64,000 nt of DNA from an uncultured Christensenella sp. (lineage in GTDB: Bacteria; Bacillota; Clostridia; Christensenellales; Borkfalkiaceae), in the NCBI GenBank assembly GCA_910585705.1, contig CAJUER010000001.1, positions 668,740-732,739 of the forward strand, read 5' to 3'. The notes beneath the pieces were generated by a model. It saw only the letters and a program-made list of their open reading frames with translations. It did no database searches and was not told the DNA's origin. Below, piece after piece: positions 14,449 to 23,581 of this stretch; position 1 is the stretch's first letter, and every line of letters begins with the position of its first letter. A program made the translations under genes and the position numbers.

Positions 14449-16281
14449 TTAATTTATGCCTTTTCTGAGTTTAGCGTTTGCTTTTGCGCGAAGCTCGCCG
14501 TTTAAAATGCGCTTTCTTATACGGATATTCTTAGGCGTAATTTCCAAAAGCTCGTCGTCGCCGATAAATTCAAGACATTCTTCGAGACTCATTTTCTTGG
14601 GAGTGATTAAGCGGAGCGCGTCGTCGCTGGCGCTGGAACGAGTGTTCGTGAGATGCTTGGTTTTGCACACGTTCACGTTCAAATCGTCGCTTTTGGGGCT
14701 TTCACCGATAACCATACCCTCGTATACGGGCGTGCCCGCGCCGATAAACAGCGTACCCCTGCCCTGCGCGTTGAAAAGACCGTAAGTTACGGCTTCGCCC
14801 GTTTCGAACGCGACGAGCGAACCCGTGTCTCTTCTGGAAAGCTCACCCTTGTAAGGCTGGTATTCGAAGAACACGCTGTTCATAACACCCTCTCCTTTGG
14901 TCGAAGTCAAAAACTCGGATTTATAGCCGAAAAGTCCGCGCGCGGGTACGACAAATTCAAGGCGCGTGCGAGTACCGATCGCGCTCATATGCAGAAGCTC
15001 GCCCTTGCGATTGCCCATGCTCTGGAACACCGCGCCAGTAGCGTCGTCGGGAACGTCGACTATCAATTTTTCCATAGGTTCGTAACGCACTCCGTCGATT
15101 TCCTTAAACATAACTTTCGGAGTGGATACCTGAAATTCGTAACCTTCGCGGCGCATATTTTCAATTAAAATAGAGAGGTGCATTTCGCCCCTGCCGCAGA
15201 CGCGGTAGCTGTCCGCCGAGTCCGTTTCCTCAACGCGCAAGGAAACGTCGCGCAAAAGCTCCCTGAAAAGCCTGTCGCGGATATGACGGGTCGTTACCCA
15301 CTTTCCGTCCTTACCGGCAAACGGCGAATCGTTGACCGAGAAAGTCATTTCGACGGTCGGTTCGGTAATCTTTACAAATTTATGAGCTTCAACGCAGTCG
15401 GGCGAGCAGACTGTATCGCCTATGTTTATTTTTTCAAGTCCGGAAAAACAGACTATGTCTCCCGCCTTTGCGGTTTCGCACGGCGTGCGTTGTAAGCCCT
15501 CTATCTGATAAAGGTTGACCAGCTTACCCTGCGTTTTAAGGTGAATGTTGTTGTAGTTGGTGACGACAACACCCTGTCCCTGAGTTACGCTTCCGCGTTC
15601 TATTCTGCCTATGCCTATACGCCCGACGTAATCGTTATAATCGATAGAGGAAACGAGTACCTGCGCGGGTCCCTTTTCGTCAACCTCCATCGGCTTGATA
15701 TGGCTGAGGATAGTTTCAAAAAGGGGCGTCAGGTCCTTGCCCTTTTCGTTTAGGTCCAAAGTGGCGGTTCCGTCCCTGCCCGAACACCATACTACGGGCG
15801 ACATAAGCTGATCGTCGGAGGCGTCAAGTTCGAGTAGAAGCTCTAAAATTTCGTCCTGCACCTCGTTTAGCCTTGCGTCGGGACGGTCGATTTTGTTGAC
15901 GACAATTATAAGTCTGTGACCCATTTCAAGCGCTTTCTGCACTACAAAACGCGTCTGCGGCATAGGTCCCTCCGCCGCGTCCACGAGTACGAGAACGCCG
16001 TTGACCATCATCATTACACGTTCAACCTCGCCCGAGAAATCAGCGTGTCCCGGAGTATCGACGACGTTTATCTTTACGTCCTTATAGTGTATAGAAGTGT
16101 TTTTTGCGAGAATGGTTATACCCCTTTCACGCTCCAAATCGCCCGAATCCATAACCCTTTCGTCAACCGACTGGTTGTCGCGGAAGGTGTTGCTTTGCTT
16201 TAACATTGCGTCGACAAGCGTTGTTTTGCCGTGATCGACGTGCGCGATAATCGCTACGTTTCTTAAATCGTTCCTAATCAA
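14449..16281 (-). CDS. typA: Ribosome-associated GTPase TypA/BipA
   Basis: 610 residues. A translational GTPase related to EF-G, involved in 50S subunit assembly and stress or cold adaptation. G1 is AHVDHGKTTLVD (near 14), G2 RGITILAKNT (near 55), G3 DTPGHADF (near 77), G4 NKID (near 131). The C-terminal part (VPARGLFGYKSEFLTST near 420) is specific to TypA. The start is TTG at 16281 with GAGG upstream; it gives MIRNDLRNVAIIAHVDHG, which matches the family start well, and no better ATG lies nearby. It is 57 nt after gpsA and last before a terminator. Confidence 0.96.
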   Translation of the reverse strand: MIRNDLRNVAIIAHVDHGKTTLVDAMLKQSNTFRDNQSVDERVMDSGDLERERGITILAKNTSIHYKDVKINVVDTPGHADFSGEVERVMMMVNGVLVLVDAAEGPMPQTRFVVQKALEMGHRLIIVVNKIDRPDARLNEVQDEILELLLELDASDDQLMSPVVWCSGRDGTATLDLNEKGKDLTPLFETILSHIKPMEVDEKGPAQVLVSSIDYNDYVGRIGIGRIERGSVTQGQGVVVTNYNNIHLKTQGKLVNLYQIEGLQRTPCETAKAGDIVCFSGLEKINIGDTVCSPDCVEAHKFVKITEPTVEMTFSVNDSPFAGKDGKWVTTRHIRDRLFRELLRDVSLRVEETDSADSYRVCGRGEMHLSILIENMRREGYEFQVSTPKVMFKEIDGVRYEPMEKLIVDVPDDATGAVFQSMGNRKGELLHMSAIGTRTRLEFVVPARGLFGYKSEFLTSTKGEGVMNSVFFEYQPYKGELSRRDTGSLVAFETGEAVTYGLFNAQGRGTLFIGAGTPVYEGMVIGESPKSDDLNVNVCKTKHLTNTRSSASDDALRLITPKKMSLEECLEFIGDDELLEITPKNIRIRKRILNGELRAKANAKLRKGIN

Positions 16282-16338
16282 AATTTTGCCTCGTATATAT
16301 TAAAAATTTTTAAAACCAAATAAAGCGACCTGCGTACT

Positions 16339-17328
16339 TTAAAACTCGCTTTTAGTGCTGCGTTCAAATAATTTCAAAATTATATCCATGCACGCCTTTG
16401 CGCCGTCGCCGCCCTCGAAAGGATTTGCAAGGAAACAGCCTTTATAAACCGCATCCGTTATTGGCAAATCCACGCCGAGCCTGTCGCCCAGCTTCTTCAT
16501 TGCTTTCGCCGTCATGACCCCTTCCGCAAGTTTATCGAACTTGTGCCCTTGCGCCATCATCTCGCCGTACTTTCTATTGTGAGAATATTCGGAAAACAGC
16601 GTGGTCTCGTAGTCGCCTAGATGGGCAAGCCCGTATGCGGAAGTAAATTTACCGCCGAGAGCTTCAATTAATCTTCCGACCTCGTTGGCGCCGCGCGCCA
16701 TTAAAGGACCTTTTAAACTTACATAGCCGCTCCCGTCAAGCACGCCTGCGGCTATGCCGAGAACGTTTTTTGCCGCCGCTCCTATTTCCGTTCCTATCAA
16801 ATCGTTTCCGTAATAGAACCTTATCAAATTGCTTTTAAAGCCGTCCGCAAGGCGGCGCTTTAATTCATCGTTCTTACTGTCTATAACCATACAGTTGGGT
16901 ATGCCCTGCGTAAAAGCCTGAATGTGTCCCGGACCTACCCACACCGCAATATTTGCGGAAGGAATACCGTTTTCCTCCAACACTTCCGAAAGGCGCTTGC
17001 CCGTGCTTTCTTCTATGCCCTTCATACACAGCACGAACGGCTTGTCCTTCACGTCGTACTGAACTATTTTCTGCATAAAGCCGCGCAAGCCCTGCGAGGA
17101 AATGGAAATTATTATTACCTCCGCGCTTTCCACAGCCTGCTTCAAATCGCAGGTTAAAGTTATTCTTTTATCGAGCGTAACATAGTCGTTTTTGCCCGTG
17201 TTTTTCAATATTTCATAGGAATACTCGCCTTCGGGACCCCAGCTTGTAACCTCGTTATTCAAAACGGTTGCCTGATACCAGGCAATGAACGAGCCCCATC
17301 TTCCGCAGCCCAAAACAGAAATTTTCAT
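16339..17328 (-). CDS. gpsA: NAD(P)-dependent glycerol-3-phosphate dehydrogenase
   Basis: 329 residues. It reduces dihydroxyacetone phosphate to sn-glycerol-3-phosphate for phospholipid synthesis. The N-terminal Rossmann motif is VLGCGRWGSFIAW (residues 4-16); the catalytic Lys is in IGAAAKNVLGIAAG (near 190). The C-terminal region reads GLAHLGDYETTLFSEYSHNR where most GpsA proteins have GLGDLxVTCxSxxSRN, so this is a divergent branch. It starts 20 nt after recR in the same run. Confidence 0.85.
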   Translation of the reverse strand: MKISVLGCGRWGSFIAWYQATVLNNEVTSWGPEGEYSYEILKNTGKNDYVTLDKRITLTCDLKQAVESAEVIIISISSQGLRGFMQKIVQYDVKDKPFVLCMKGIEESTGKRLSEVLEENGIPSANIAVWVGPGHIQAFTQGIPNCMVIDSKNDELKRRLADGFKSNLIRFYYGNDLIGTEIGAAAKNVLGIAAGVLDGSGYVSLKGPLMARGANEVGRLIEALGGKFTSAYGLAHLGDYETTLFSEYSHNRKYGEMMAQGHKFDKLAEGVMTAKAMKKLGDRLGVDLPITDAVYKGCFLANPFEGGDGAKACMDIILKLFERSTKSEF

Positions 17329-17348
17329 AGTTTACTCCTTGCGCAAAT

Positions 17349-17942
17349 TCAAATTAGCTTTCTTTCCGACAGGGCGCGTGAAAGCGTTACCTCGTCGGTG
17401 TATTCGAGTTCACTGCCTATGGGTATGCCGTGCGCAAGCCGCGTGACCTTCACGCCCAAAGGCTTCAAAATTTTTGCGATGTACATTGCAGTCGCTTCGC
17501 CCTCAACGTCGGGGTTGGTCGCCATAATCACTTCCTGCACCGTTCCGTCGGAAACGCGGGCTAACAGCTCCTTAATGCGTATATCGTTGGGACCTATTCC
17601 GTCCATAGGACTTATAACTCCGTGCAACACATGGTAAACACCCTTGAACTCGTGCAGTTTTTCCATTGCGATTACGTCCTTAGGCTCCTTAACTACGCAT
17701 ATTGCCGAGCCGTCGCGCGTTTTGCAGATTGCACATACCTCTTCTTCGGTAAAGTTACCGCAGACCTTGCAATACCTTACTTTGCGTTTGCATGATAAAA
17801 TACTTTCTGCAAAAGTTTTTGCCTCCGCGTCGCTCATACCTATAATTTTATAGGCGTAGCGCTGGGCGGTTTTTTTACCGACTCCTGGAAGCTTTGAAAA
17901 CTCGTTTATTAATTTTCCGATAGGTTCTATAAATACGTCCAT
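17349..17942 (-). CDS. recR: Recombination protein RecR
   Basis: 197 residues, normal length. It acts with RecF/RecO in loading RecA on gapped DNA. Helix-hairpin-helix LPGVGKKTAQRYAY (near 18-31), a four-Cys zinc finger (CKVCGNFTEEEVCAICK, 58-74), and a TOPRIM domain (CVVKEPKDVIAMEK, then MATNPDVEGEATAMYIA). The order dnaX-ybaB-recR is conserved in Bacillota; here two Sel1-repeat genes come between ybaB and recR, 18 nt upstream of this start. Confidence 0.97.
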   Translation of the reverse strand: MDVFIEPIGKLINEFSKLPGVGKKTAQRYAYKIIGMSDAEAKTFAESILSCKRKVRYCKVCGNFTEEEVCAICKTRDGSAICVVKEPKDVIAMEKLHEFKGVYHVLHGVISPMDGIGPNDIRIKELLARVSDGTVQEVIMATNPDVEGEATAMYIAKILKPLGVKVTRLAHGIPIGSELEYTDEVTLSRALSERKLI

Positions 17943-17960
17943 AAATATCTTCCGTCGGCC

Positions 17961-19514
17961 TTAATCGCCGCCCGTTATTTTTCTGAATTTCCTTTTATTT
18001 AAGATTAATTCCGCCAAGCTTTCTCCGCCGTCAAAAGCTTTTTTATACCAGGCGTAAGCCGTGTTCAAATCTTTTTCAATTCCCTCGCCGCGTTCGTACA
18101 TTCTGCCCAGTGAAATCATTGCGTCCGTATCGCCGAGCTCCGCCGCTTTTTCATACCACGCAATCGCTTCGCGCTTGTCTTTTTTAACTCCGCTTCCGCG
18201 CCTGTATGCGCAACCTACGTTATAGGCAGCCATAGCGTTGCCCTGCTCCGCCGCCTTGATATAACAAGCTAAGCTTTTAGCATAATCTTTTTTAACGCCG
18301 ACGCCTTTATTATAGCAATATCCTACGTCGCTTAAAGCCTGTGAGTTACCTTGTTCCGCCGATTTACTCAGCCATAAGAACGCCTGTTCTCCGTCGGGCT
18401 TCACGCCGTTGCCTACAAGATAGCACCAACCTAAGTGAAGCTGGGCCCTGTCGTCGCCCTGCTCCGCCGCTTTAGCATGCCAAACATAAGCTTTGTACGG
18501 GTCGACGGATATACCGTGACCTTCCTCGTAACACATTGCAAGATTATACTGTGCGCGCATATTGCCCTGTTTTGCGGCCCGTCTAAACCACCGGATAGCT
18601 TCAAAGGGGTCTCTTTTTACTGCTTTACCGACCTCGAAGCACCAGCCGTACGCATTCTGCGCTTCCGCATTGCCTTGCTCTGCCGAACGCTTATAAAGGT
18701 CTACCGCTTTTACCAAATCCCTTTCCGCGCCAATGCCGTTATCGTACATAAGCGCAAGCCTGTATTGTGCGGGCGGATAATATTGAGCGGCGGCTTTTTC
18801 GTAATTTTCAAATGCCTTTTTTAAATCTTTTTCGACTCCGTTACCTTCCTCATAGCAAGTTGCCAGACGATGAAGCGCGGGCGCGTAATCTTCTTCCGCC
18901 GCTTCAAAAAGAAGCGACAACGCCTTGTTTTTATCCGCTTCGACGCCTTCGCCGTCGAGATAGCACTCGCCCAAATAAGACTTAGCAGAGGCAAAATCCT
19001 GTTCGGCGGCAAGGTTAAACCAGCGTACCGCTTCCTTTGCGTCCTTATCAACGCCCTTGCCGTTCAAATAGCAAACACCGAAAGCGCATTCCGCGTATTC
19101 GTTGCCCTGTTCCGCCGCCTTTCCGTACCACAGTGCCGCCATGCTTAAATCTTCCTGAACACCCTCGCCGTATTCGTAACATACGCCAAGATTATACTGA
19201 GCCAAAGGTAAACCTTGTTCGGCTGATTTTTTCAACCACTCCGCAGCTTTTACTTCGTCGCAGTCGGTTCCCAATCCTTCCAAATAGCAGTAGCCGACGT
19301 TAAACTGCGCAAACGCGCCGCCGTATTCCGCCGCCGCAAGCCAAAGCTTAAACGCTTCTTCTTTGTTGCCTTCGTCCGAAAGCGCCTCCGCTTTACGGCA
19401 CAATTCCTCTTCATCGGATAAATCTGCGGTTTCGTTCTGCACTACTTCGATTTTATTATCGCCTGCGCTCGCGTTGGATATAATCTGGTCGATAATATTA
19501 TTCTTATCGGGCAT
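17961..19514 (-). CDS. Sel1-repeat protein (12 repeats), second of a tandem pair
   Basis: 517 residues. After a ~40-residue acidic N-terminus the protein is made of about 12 Sel1-type TPR-like repeats of 36 residues with pattern A-x2-LG-x-CY-x2-G-x-GV-x-KD-x2-KA-x2-W-x2-KAAEQG. Sel1 repeats form alpha-solenoids that bind other proteins. No signal peptide or membrane helix is present, so it should be cytosolic, unlike many exported Sel1 proteins. The start codon follows the stop of the other Sel1 gene after 1 nt with no clear Shine-Dalgarno, so it is probably translationally coupled. Its place in the dnaX-ybaB-recR unit hints at a link with replication or repair, which is inference only. Confidence 0.85.
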   Translation of the reverse strand: MPDKNNIIDQIISNASAGDNKIEVVQNETADLSDEEELCRKAEALSDEGNKEEAFKLWLAAAEYGGAFAQFNVGYCYLEGLGTDCDEVKAAEWLKKSAEQGLPLAQYNLGVCYEYGEGVQEDLSMAALWYGKAAEQGNEYAECAFGVCYLNGKGVDKDAKEAVRWFNLAAEQDFASAKSYLGECYLDGEGVEADKNKALSLLFEAAEEDYAPALHRLATCYEEGNGVEKDLKKAFENYEKAAAQYYPPAQYRLALMYDNGIGAERDLVKAVDLYKRSAEQGNAEAQNAYGWCFEVGKAVKRDPFEAIRWFRRAAKQGNMRAQYNLAMCYEEGHGISVDPYKAYVWHAKAAEQGDDRAQLHLGWCYLVGNGVKPDGEQAFLWLSKSAEQGNSQALSDVGYCYNKGVGVKKDYAKSLACYIKAAEQGNAMAAYNVGCAYRRGSGVKKDKREAIAWYEKAAELGDTDAMISLGRMYERGEGIEKDLNTAYAWYKKAFDGGESLAELILNKRKFRKITGGD

Positions 19515-19515
19515 A

Positions 19516-20925
19516 TTATTTAAGTTTTTTCAGAGCTTTTTTCGAGCGTTTATCGCCAAGCTCCGCCGCTCTTTCATACCAGTCGCGCGCTTCGTCCAAA
19601 TCAGCTTCTACGCCCATACCTTCCTGATAGCACAAGCCCGTAAGATACAGCGCGTCAACGTCTTCTTGAAGCGCGGCTTCGTGTATCCATTGAAAACCTT
19701 TTTCTTCGTCCTCTTCAACGCCGATACCCTGCATGTACAAAGTACCGATTTTGCACTGCGCGTCAGAGTCGCCGTTTTCCGCCGCCTGCAAAAACCAGTA
19801 CGCCGCAAGTTCTTCGTTCTGCTCTACGCAGTCGCCTTTAAGATAATGCTGACCGAGATTGAACTGCGCTTCCTCGTCGCCTTCGCGCGCGGCTTTTTCA
19901 TAATACTCCATAGCGAGATTCATATCGGTTTTGACGCCGCCTTTACCGAACTCGTAAACCTTTGCAATATTGCTGAGCGCCATTGCACAGCCGAGCTCAC
20001 CCGCCCTTTCGTACATTTCCAGCGCTTTATGTATGTCACGTTTAACGCCAACGCCCTGTTCGTACAGACAGCCCAAATTACAGAACGCCTGAAAATAATT
20101 GTTTGCCGCCGAACGCTCGTACCACGTTATCGCTTCCGACAAGTTTCTTGCAACGCCTTCGCCGCTTTCGTAGAAGTAGCCGATATAGCACTGCGCTTTG
20201 CCGTGATTAAGCATAGCCGCTTTTTTGTAGTATTCGAAAGCCTGCGTTATGTTCCTGTGTACGCCCAAACCGTAATCATAGCAGTAGCCCAAACCGAAAA
20301 GCGCGTCCGCATTGCCCTGTTCTGCGGCAAGCCTATACCATTTCAGCGCTTCCTGTATGTCTTTTTTTACGCCTTTTCCGTCGAAGTAGCAGTCGCCGAC
20401 ACCCGTCTGTCCGATTGCGTCGCCCAAATCCGCAGACCGCTTATACCATGCAAACGATTCCTCGTATTGCTTATCGGGATTTTTTACGCCTATGCCGTTA
20501 TCTGCAAAGTAAGCGAGATTGTTCATTGCTCTGGTACAATTTTGTTCCGCCGATTTATTAAACCAGTACAGCATTTTTTCCTGGTCTTTTTCTACGCCTA
20601 TTCCGTAATTGTAGCACAGCGCGGTAAAGCACTGCGCTTCCGCGTGTCCGAGTTCCGCCGCCTTTAAAAAGTAACCGCTTGCAGCCGCGCCGCACTCTTC
20701 CTTAGAAACCTCGTCCTCGACGCCGAGATAGTAGTTGTAGCATATGCCGAGCATATATAGCGCTTCAGCACTTTTGCTTTCTGCCGCCGTGCGCCAAATT
20801 TTAATAGCTTCCTTGAATTTTTTTTCGGCGTATAACTTTTTCGCTTCAGCGCACAAAGCCGCAGCTTTATCGCTCTTTTCCACGTCTTTTAAAATTTTGT
20901 CCGCCATGCGTTTCTTTTCGTCCAT
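19516..20925 (-). CDS. Sel1-repeat protein (11 repeats), first of a tandem pair
   Basis: 469 residues. A charged N-terminal helix (about 1-40) is followed by about 11 Sel1 repeats; several glycine turns are visible (YNYGIG, ADNGIG, FDGKG, YDYGLG, YESGEG, YEQGVG, YEFGKGG, MQGIG, QEGMG). The ATG at 20925 is preferred because AGGGG stands 8 nt upstream; a GTG at 20934 overlaps that site. No secretion signal. It lies 22 nt after ybaB. It is clearly paralogous to the next gene, though the two differ in N-terminus and repeat spacing, so the duplication is not recent. Confidence 0.85.
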   Translation of the reverse strand: MDEKKRMADKILKDVEKSDKAAALCAEAKKLYAEKKFKEAIKIWRTAAESKSAEALYMLGICYNYYLGVEDEVSKEECGAAASGYFLKAAELGHAEAQCFTALCYNYGIGVEKDQEKMLYWFNKSAEQNCTRAMNNLAYFADNGIGVKNPDKQYEESFAWYKRSADLGDAIGQTGVGDCYFDGKGVKKDIQEALKWYRLAAEQGNADALFGLGYCYDYGLGVHRNITQAFEYYKKAAMLNHGKAQCYIGYFYESGEGVARNLSEAITWYERSAANNYFQAFCNLGCLYEQGVGVKRDIHKALEMYERAGELGCAMALSNIAKVYEFGKGGVKTDMNLAMEYYEKAAREGDEEAQFNLGQHYLKGDCVEQNEELAAYWFLQAAENGDSDAQCKIGTLYMQGIGVEEDEEKGFQWIHEAALQEDVDALYLTGLCYQEGMGVEADLDEARDWYERAAELGDKRSKKALKKLK

Positions 20926-20947
20926 TATCTTCACCCCTGCTTAAACT

Positions 20948-21316
20948 TTAAATCAAACCTTTGCCCGCATTCGCAAAATGCCCCATCTTTTTTTCGTACA
21001 CCTCGTCCGCCTTTTTATAACCGTCGAGAATAGCCGCCATAATCAAATCTTCGAGCATTTCAATATCGTCCTCGTCGGTTATGTCAACCGTTTCCGAAAG
21101 CTTACTGCCGAATTCGATACCGTTGATTATTTTTTTCGCGTTCATATATACGACTACGGTTTCGTCGCCCTCTTCGCCGCCGCCCGAAAGCCCGACTATT
21201 TCATAATCGTCCAGCTCCTTTTCGGCTTCCTGCATTTGTTCTTGCATTTTCTGGGCTTGCTTCATAAGGTTCTGCATATTGCCCATGCCGCCCATTCCGC
21301 CTTTAAATCCTGCCAT
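20948..21316 (-). CDS. YbaB/EbfC nucleoid-associated protein
   Basis: 122 residues. A Gly/Met-rich N-terminus (MAGFKGGMGGMGNM), a long Gln-rich helix (NLMKQAQKMQEQMQEAEKEL) and the conserved beta-part leading to DLIMAAILDGYKKADEVYE are the YbaB signature. The family forms tweezer-like dimers that bind DNA. It follows dnaX by 24 nt, as in most bacteria. The acidic loop SGGGEEGDET is longer than usual. Confidence 0.93.
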   Translation of the reverse strand: MAGFKGGMGGMGNMQNLMKQAQKMQEQMQEAEKELDDYEIVGLSGGGEEGDETVVVYMNAKKIINGIEFGSKLSETVDITDEDDIEMLEDLIMAAILDGYKKADEVYEKKMGHFANAGKGLI

Positions 21317-21340
21317 ATAATTACTCCTTTTAGTTGTAAA

Positions 21341-23020
21341 TTATTTTATTTCTACGTCTATTCCTTCGAAATTGTGTTTAAGCTCTTCAACGGCTTTATC
21401 GTACGCGCTTTCCCCAGCCTTTACAAGCCTTACTTCGTGCGAACTTACGCCGAACTCCAAAAGCGTTTCGGAAATAAAATTCGCGTTGTCGGGACGTGTC
21501 AAGCCCTTTAACACCGCTTCGCTGTCGGTCGTAAGCACAAGTTTTTCACCCTCGAAAAAGCTGTTCAAATCCATACACAGCGTAAACAAAATTGCGTTCT
21601 TATGAGTTGTGCGAAGCGACCTTAAAAATCTGCCGAATACTCCGCGTTTGTCTTCTTCGGTGAGATTATGAAAAGGTTTTGCCGAAGCCTGAGGCTGTGT
21701 TTCCCAAAGCGCGGGTTGAACCGCCTCCTGTTTTTCAGGCATACGCTTGAAAGGCGTTTCCTCTTCGTCGGGTTGAAGCGCGGGCGCGGTTTTAACCTGC
21801 GGCGCAGGCTTTTCAATGCTTTCGCGTATCTGAGGCGACGGCGCGGCTTGCTTAACCTTTACTTCTATGCCGTTCGCAATTTTGCGTTCGAGTTCGCTTA
21901 TCTTTCCCACAAGCGCGTCGATATTATAATCCGCCTGAGGCATCGCACACTTCATTATTGCCGTTTCCAAAGTGATTCTTCCGCTTAACGAATAGCGCAA
22001 ATCGCTTTCGGCTTTTGCGAGAATTTCGGTAACTCTTAAAATTTTATGCCCGTCGCAACCGTCCGCAACCTCTTTTATTTTCGCAAACGTTTCTGCGGGA
22101 AGGTTGACTATTTGCTTTGCGTTTTTGCAGGTTTTTATTATGGCGCATTCGTTCATAAAATTCAAAAGGTCTTTTACGAGCACGCCTACGCTTTTGCCTG
22201 TGGATAAAATATTTTCCACGCAGGAAAGCGAAGCCGAAGCGTCCTCCTTTAACACGCTTTGAGCGACTTCGGCAACGGCTGAAAAGTCCGCGCTACCGAG
22301 TACGGAATTTACGTCGGAATAAGTGAGAGTGCCGCTCGAATACGAGGCGCACATATCTGCGATTGAAAGGCTGTCGCGCGCGCTTCCCGCGCCTGCGCGG
22401 GCGATTGCGGCAACGGCTTCATCCTCGTACTTTTTCCCCGTCTTGTCGAGCACGCTTTTAATAAGCTCTTCCAAATCCTTTTGGGGAATCAGTTTAAAAT
22501 CAAAGCGCATACAGCGCGAGAGTATGGTTGCCGGTATTTTCTGCGGTTCCGTAGTGGCGAGAATAAACACGGCGTGGCGCGGCGGCTCTTCAAGGGTTTT
22601 CAAAACCGCGTTGAACGCCGAAGCCGTAAGCATATGCACCTCGTCGATTATATACACTTTATATTTGCCTGCGACGGGGGGATACTGCACTTTTTCGCGC
22701 AGGTCGCGCATTTCGTCGACGCCGTTGTTAGACGCCGCGTCGATTTCATTTATGTCGAGATTGCTTCCGCTGTTGAGCGCTTTGCAAACCTCGCACTCGC
22801 CGCAGGGCGAGCCGTCTTTCGCGTCGAGGCAGTTTATCGCACGGGCGAAAATTTTTGCAAGCGTGGTTTTGCCCGTTCCGCGCGGACCGCAGAAAAGATA
22901 GGCATGCCCTATCTTGCCTGTTTCTATCTGGTTTTTCAATGTTCGGACTATGTGTTCCTGCCTCACCACCGTATCGAAGGAAACGGGGCGGAACGTCCTG
23001 TAAAATGCGAGATATGCCAT
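21341..23020 (-). CDS. dnaX: DNA polymerase III subunits gamma/tau
   Basis: 559 residues. The clamp-loader ATPase: Walker A GPRGTGKTTLAKIFARAINC (near 45), four zinc-binding Cys (CGECEVCKAL region, 69-85), Walker B and sensor in IIDEVHMLTASAFNAVLKTLEE (near 123), SRC motif ILSRCMRFDF. The Pro/Gln-rich linker (about 375-450) and a C-terminal tau-like domain follow, so full-length tau is encoded. The ATG directly abuts the sigH stop. No signal-recognition-particle RNA gene, often found upstream of dnaX in Bacillota, is present here. Confidence 0.96.
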   Translation of the reverse strand: MAYLAFYRTFRPVSFDTVVRQEHIVRTLKNQIETGKIGHAYLFCGPRGTGKTTLAKIFARAINCLDAKDGSPCGECEVCKALNSGSNLDINEIDAASNNGVDEMRDLREKVQYPPVAGKYKVYIIDEVHMLTASAFNAVLKTLEEPPRHAVFILATTEPQKIPATILSRCMRFDFKLIPQKDLEELIKSVLDKTGKKYEDEAVAAIARAGAGSARDSLSIADMCASYSSGTLTYSDVNSVLGSADFSAVAEVAQSVLKEDASASLSCVENILSTGKSVGVLVKDLLNFMNECAIIKTCKNAKQIVNLPAETFAKIKEVADGCDGHKILRVTEILAKAESDLRYSLSGRITLETAIMKCAMPQADYNIDALVGKISELERKIANGIEVKVKQAAPSPQIRESIEKPAPQVKTAPALQPDEEETPFKRMPEKQEAVQPALWETQPQASAKPFHNLTEEDKRGVFGRFLRSLRTTHKNAILFTLCMDLNSFFEGEKLVLTTDSEAVLKGLTRPDNANFISETLLEFGVSSHEVRLVKAGESAYDKAVEELKHNFEGIDVEIK

Positions 23021-23581
23021 TTAATTCTCCGCTGAAATAAGTTTCAGAAGTTTGTGTTTTGCACGCGTCAACGCGTTATCTATACTCTTCACGCTTTTAT
23101 CGAGCGCGGAAGATATTTCCGACATTGTCATTCCGTCGGTATACATTACTACCGTTTTAAATTCGAGCGAGGAAAGAATTTTGCTCATTTTGTGCAAAAG
23201 CTCCTTCCTGTCCTCGCGCTTTATCAATTCATCTTCGGGCGTGTCGGGTGAAAGAAAAAGCTGTTCGCCTACCTCTACTATAGGCAGAAAATTATTGAGC
23301 GCAGAGTGTTTCGCTCCGCTGTTCTTTTTCACTGCGTCCAGAATTCTGTTGCGGATACAGCTGTATGCGTAAGCCGAAAACGGCGTGCCGCCCTGCGTAT
23401 ATCCGCTGACGGCGGAATACAGTCCGCACATTCCTTCCTGAACCAGATCTTCCGTTTCGCCGCCGCTCAGGAAAAATCTGCGCGCAATCGATAATACTCG
23501 CGGCTTGTAGCGTTTGTACAACTCCTCCCAAGCCTGTTTGTCGCCTGCGCGGCAAAGCGCGGCAAGCTCTTCGTCGGTCAT
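23021..23581 (-). CDS. sigH: Sigma-70-family factor, probably SigH (Spo0H)
   Basis: 186 residues with sigma region 2 (about 10-95; DLVQEGMCGLYSAVSGY and FSAYAYSCIRNRILDAVKKN) and region 4 (about 135-183; MTMSEISSALDKSVKSIDNALTRAKHKL). In Bacillus the order is mrnC-rlmB-yacP-sigH; here mrnC-rlmB-sigH precedes dnaX, which supports SigH, the factor that turns on early sporulation genes such as spoIIA. The ATG overlaps the rlmB stop by 4 nt. A Lys-rich interdomain segment is normal. Confidence 0.82.
   Translation of the reverse strand: MTDEELAALCRAGDKQAWEELYKRYKPRVLSIARRFFLSGGETEDLVQEGMCGLYSAVSGYTQGGTPFSAYAYSCIRNRILDAVKKNSGAKHSALNNFLPIVEVGEQLFLSPDTPEDELIKREDRKELLHKMSKILSSLEFKTVVMYTDGMTMSEISSALDKSVKSIDNALTRAKHKLLKLISAEN

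Noticed and set aside
17961..20925. Tandem DNA repeats or CRISPR array
   Set aside because: The periodicity is of the encoded 36-residue Sel1 repeats; the DNA is diverged and in frame.
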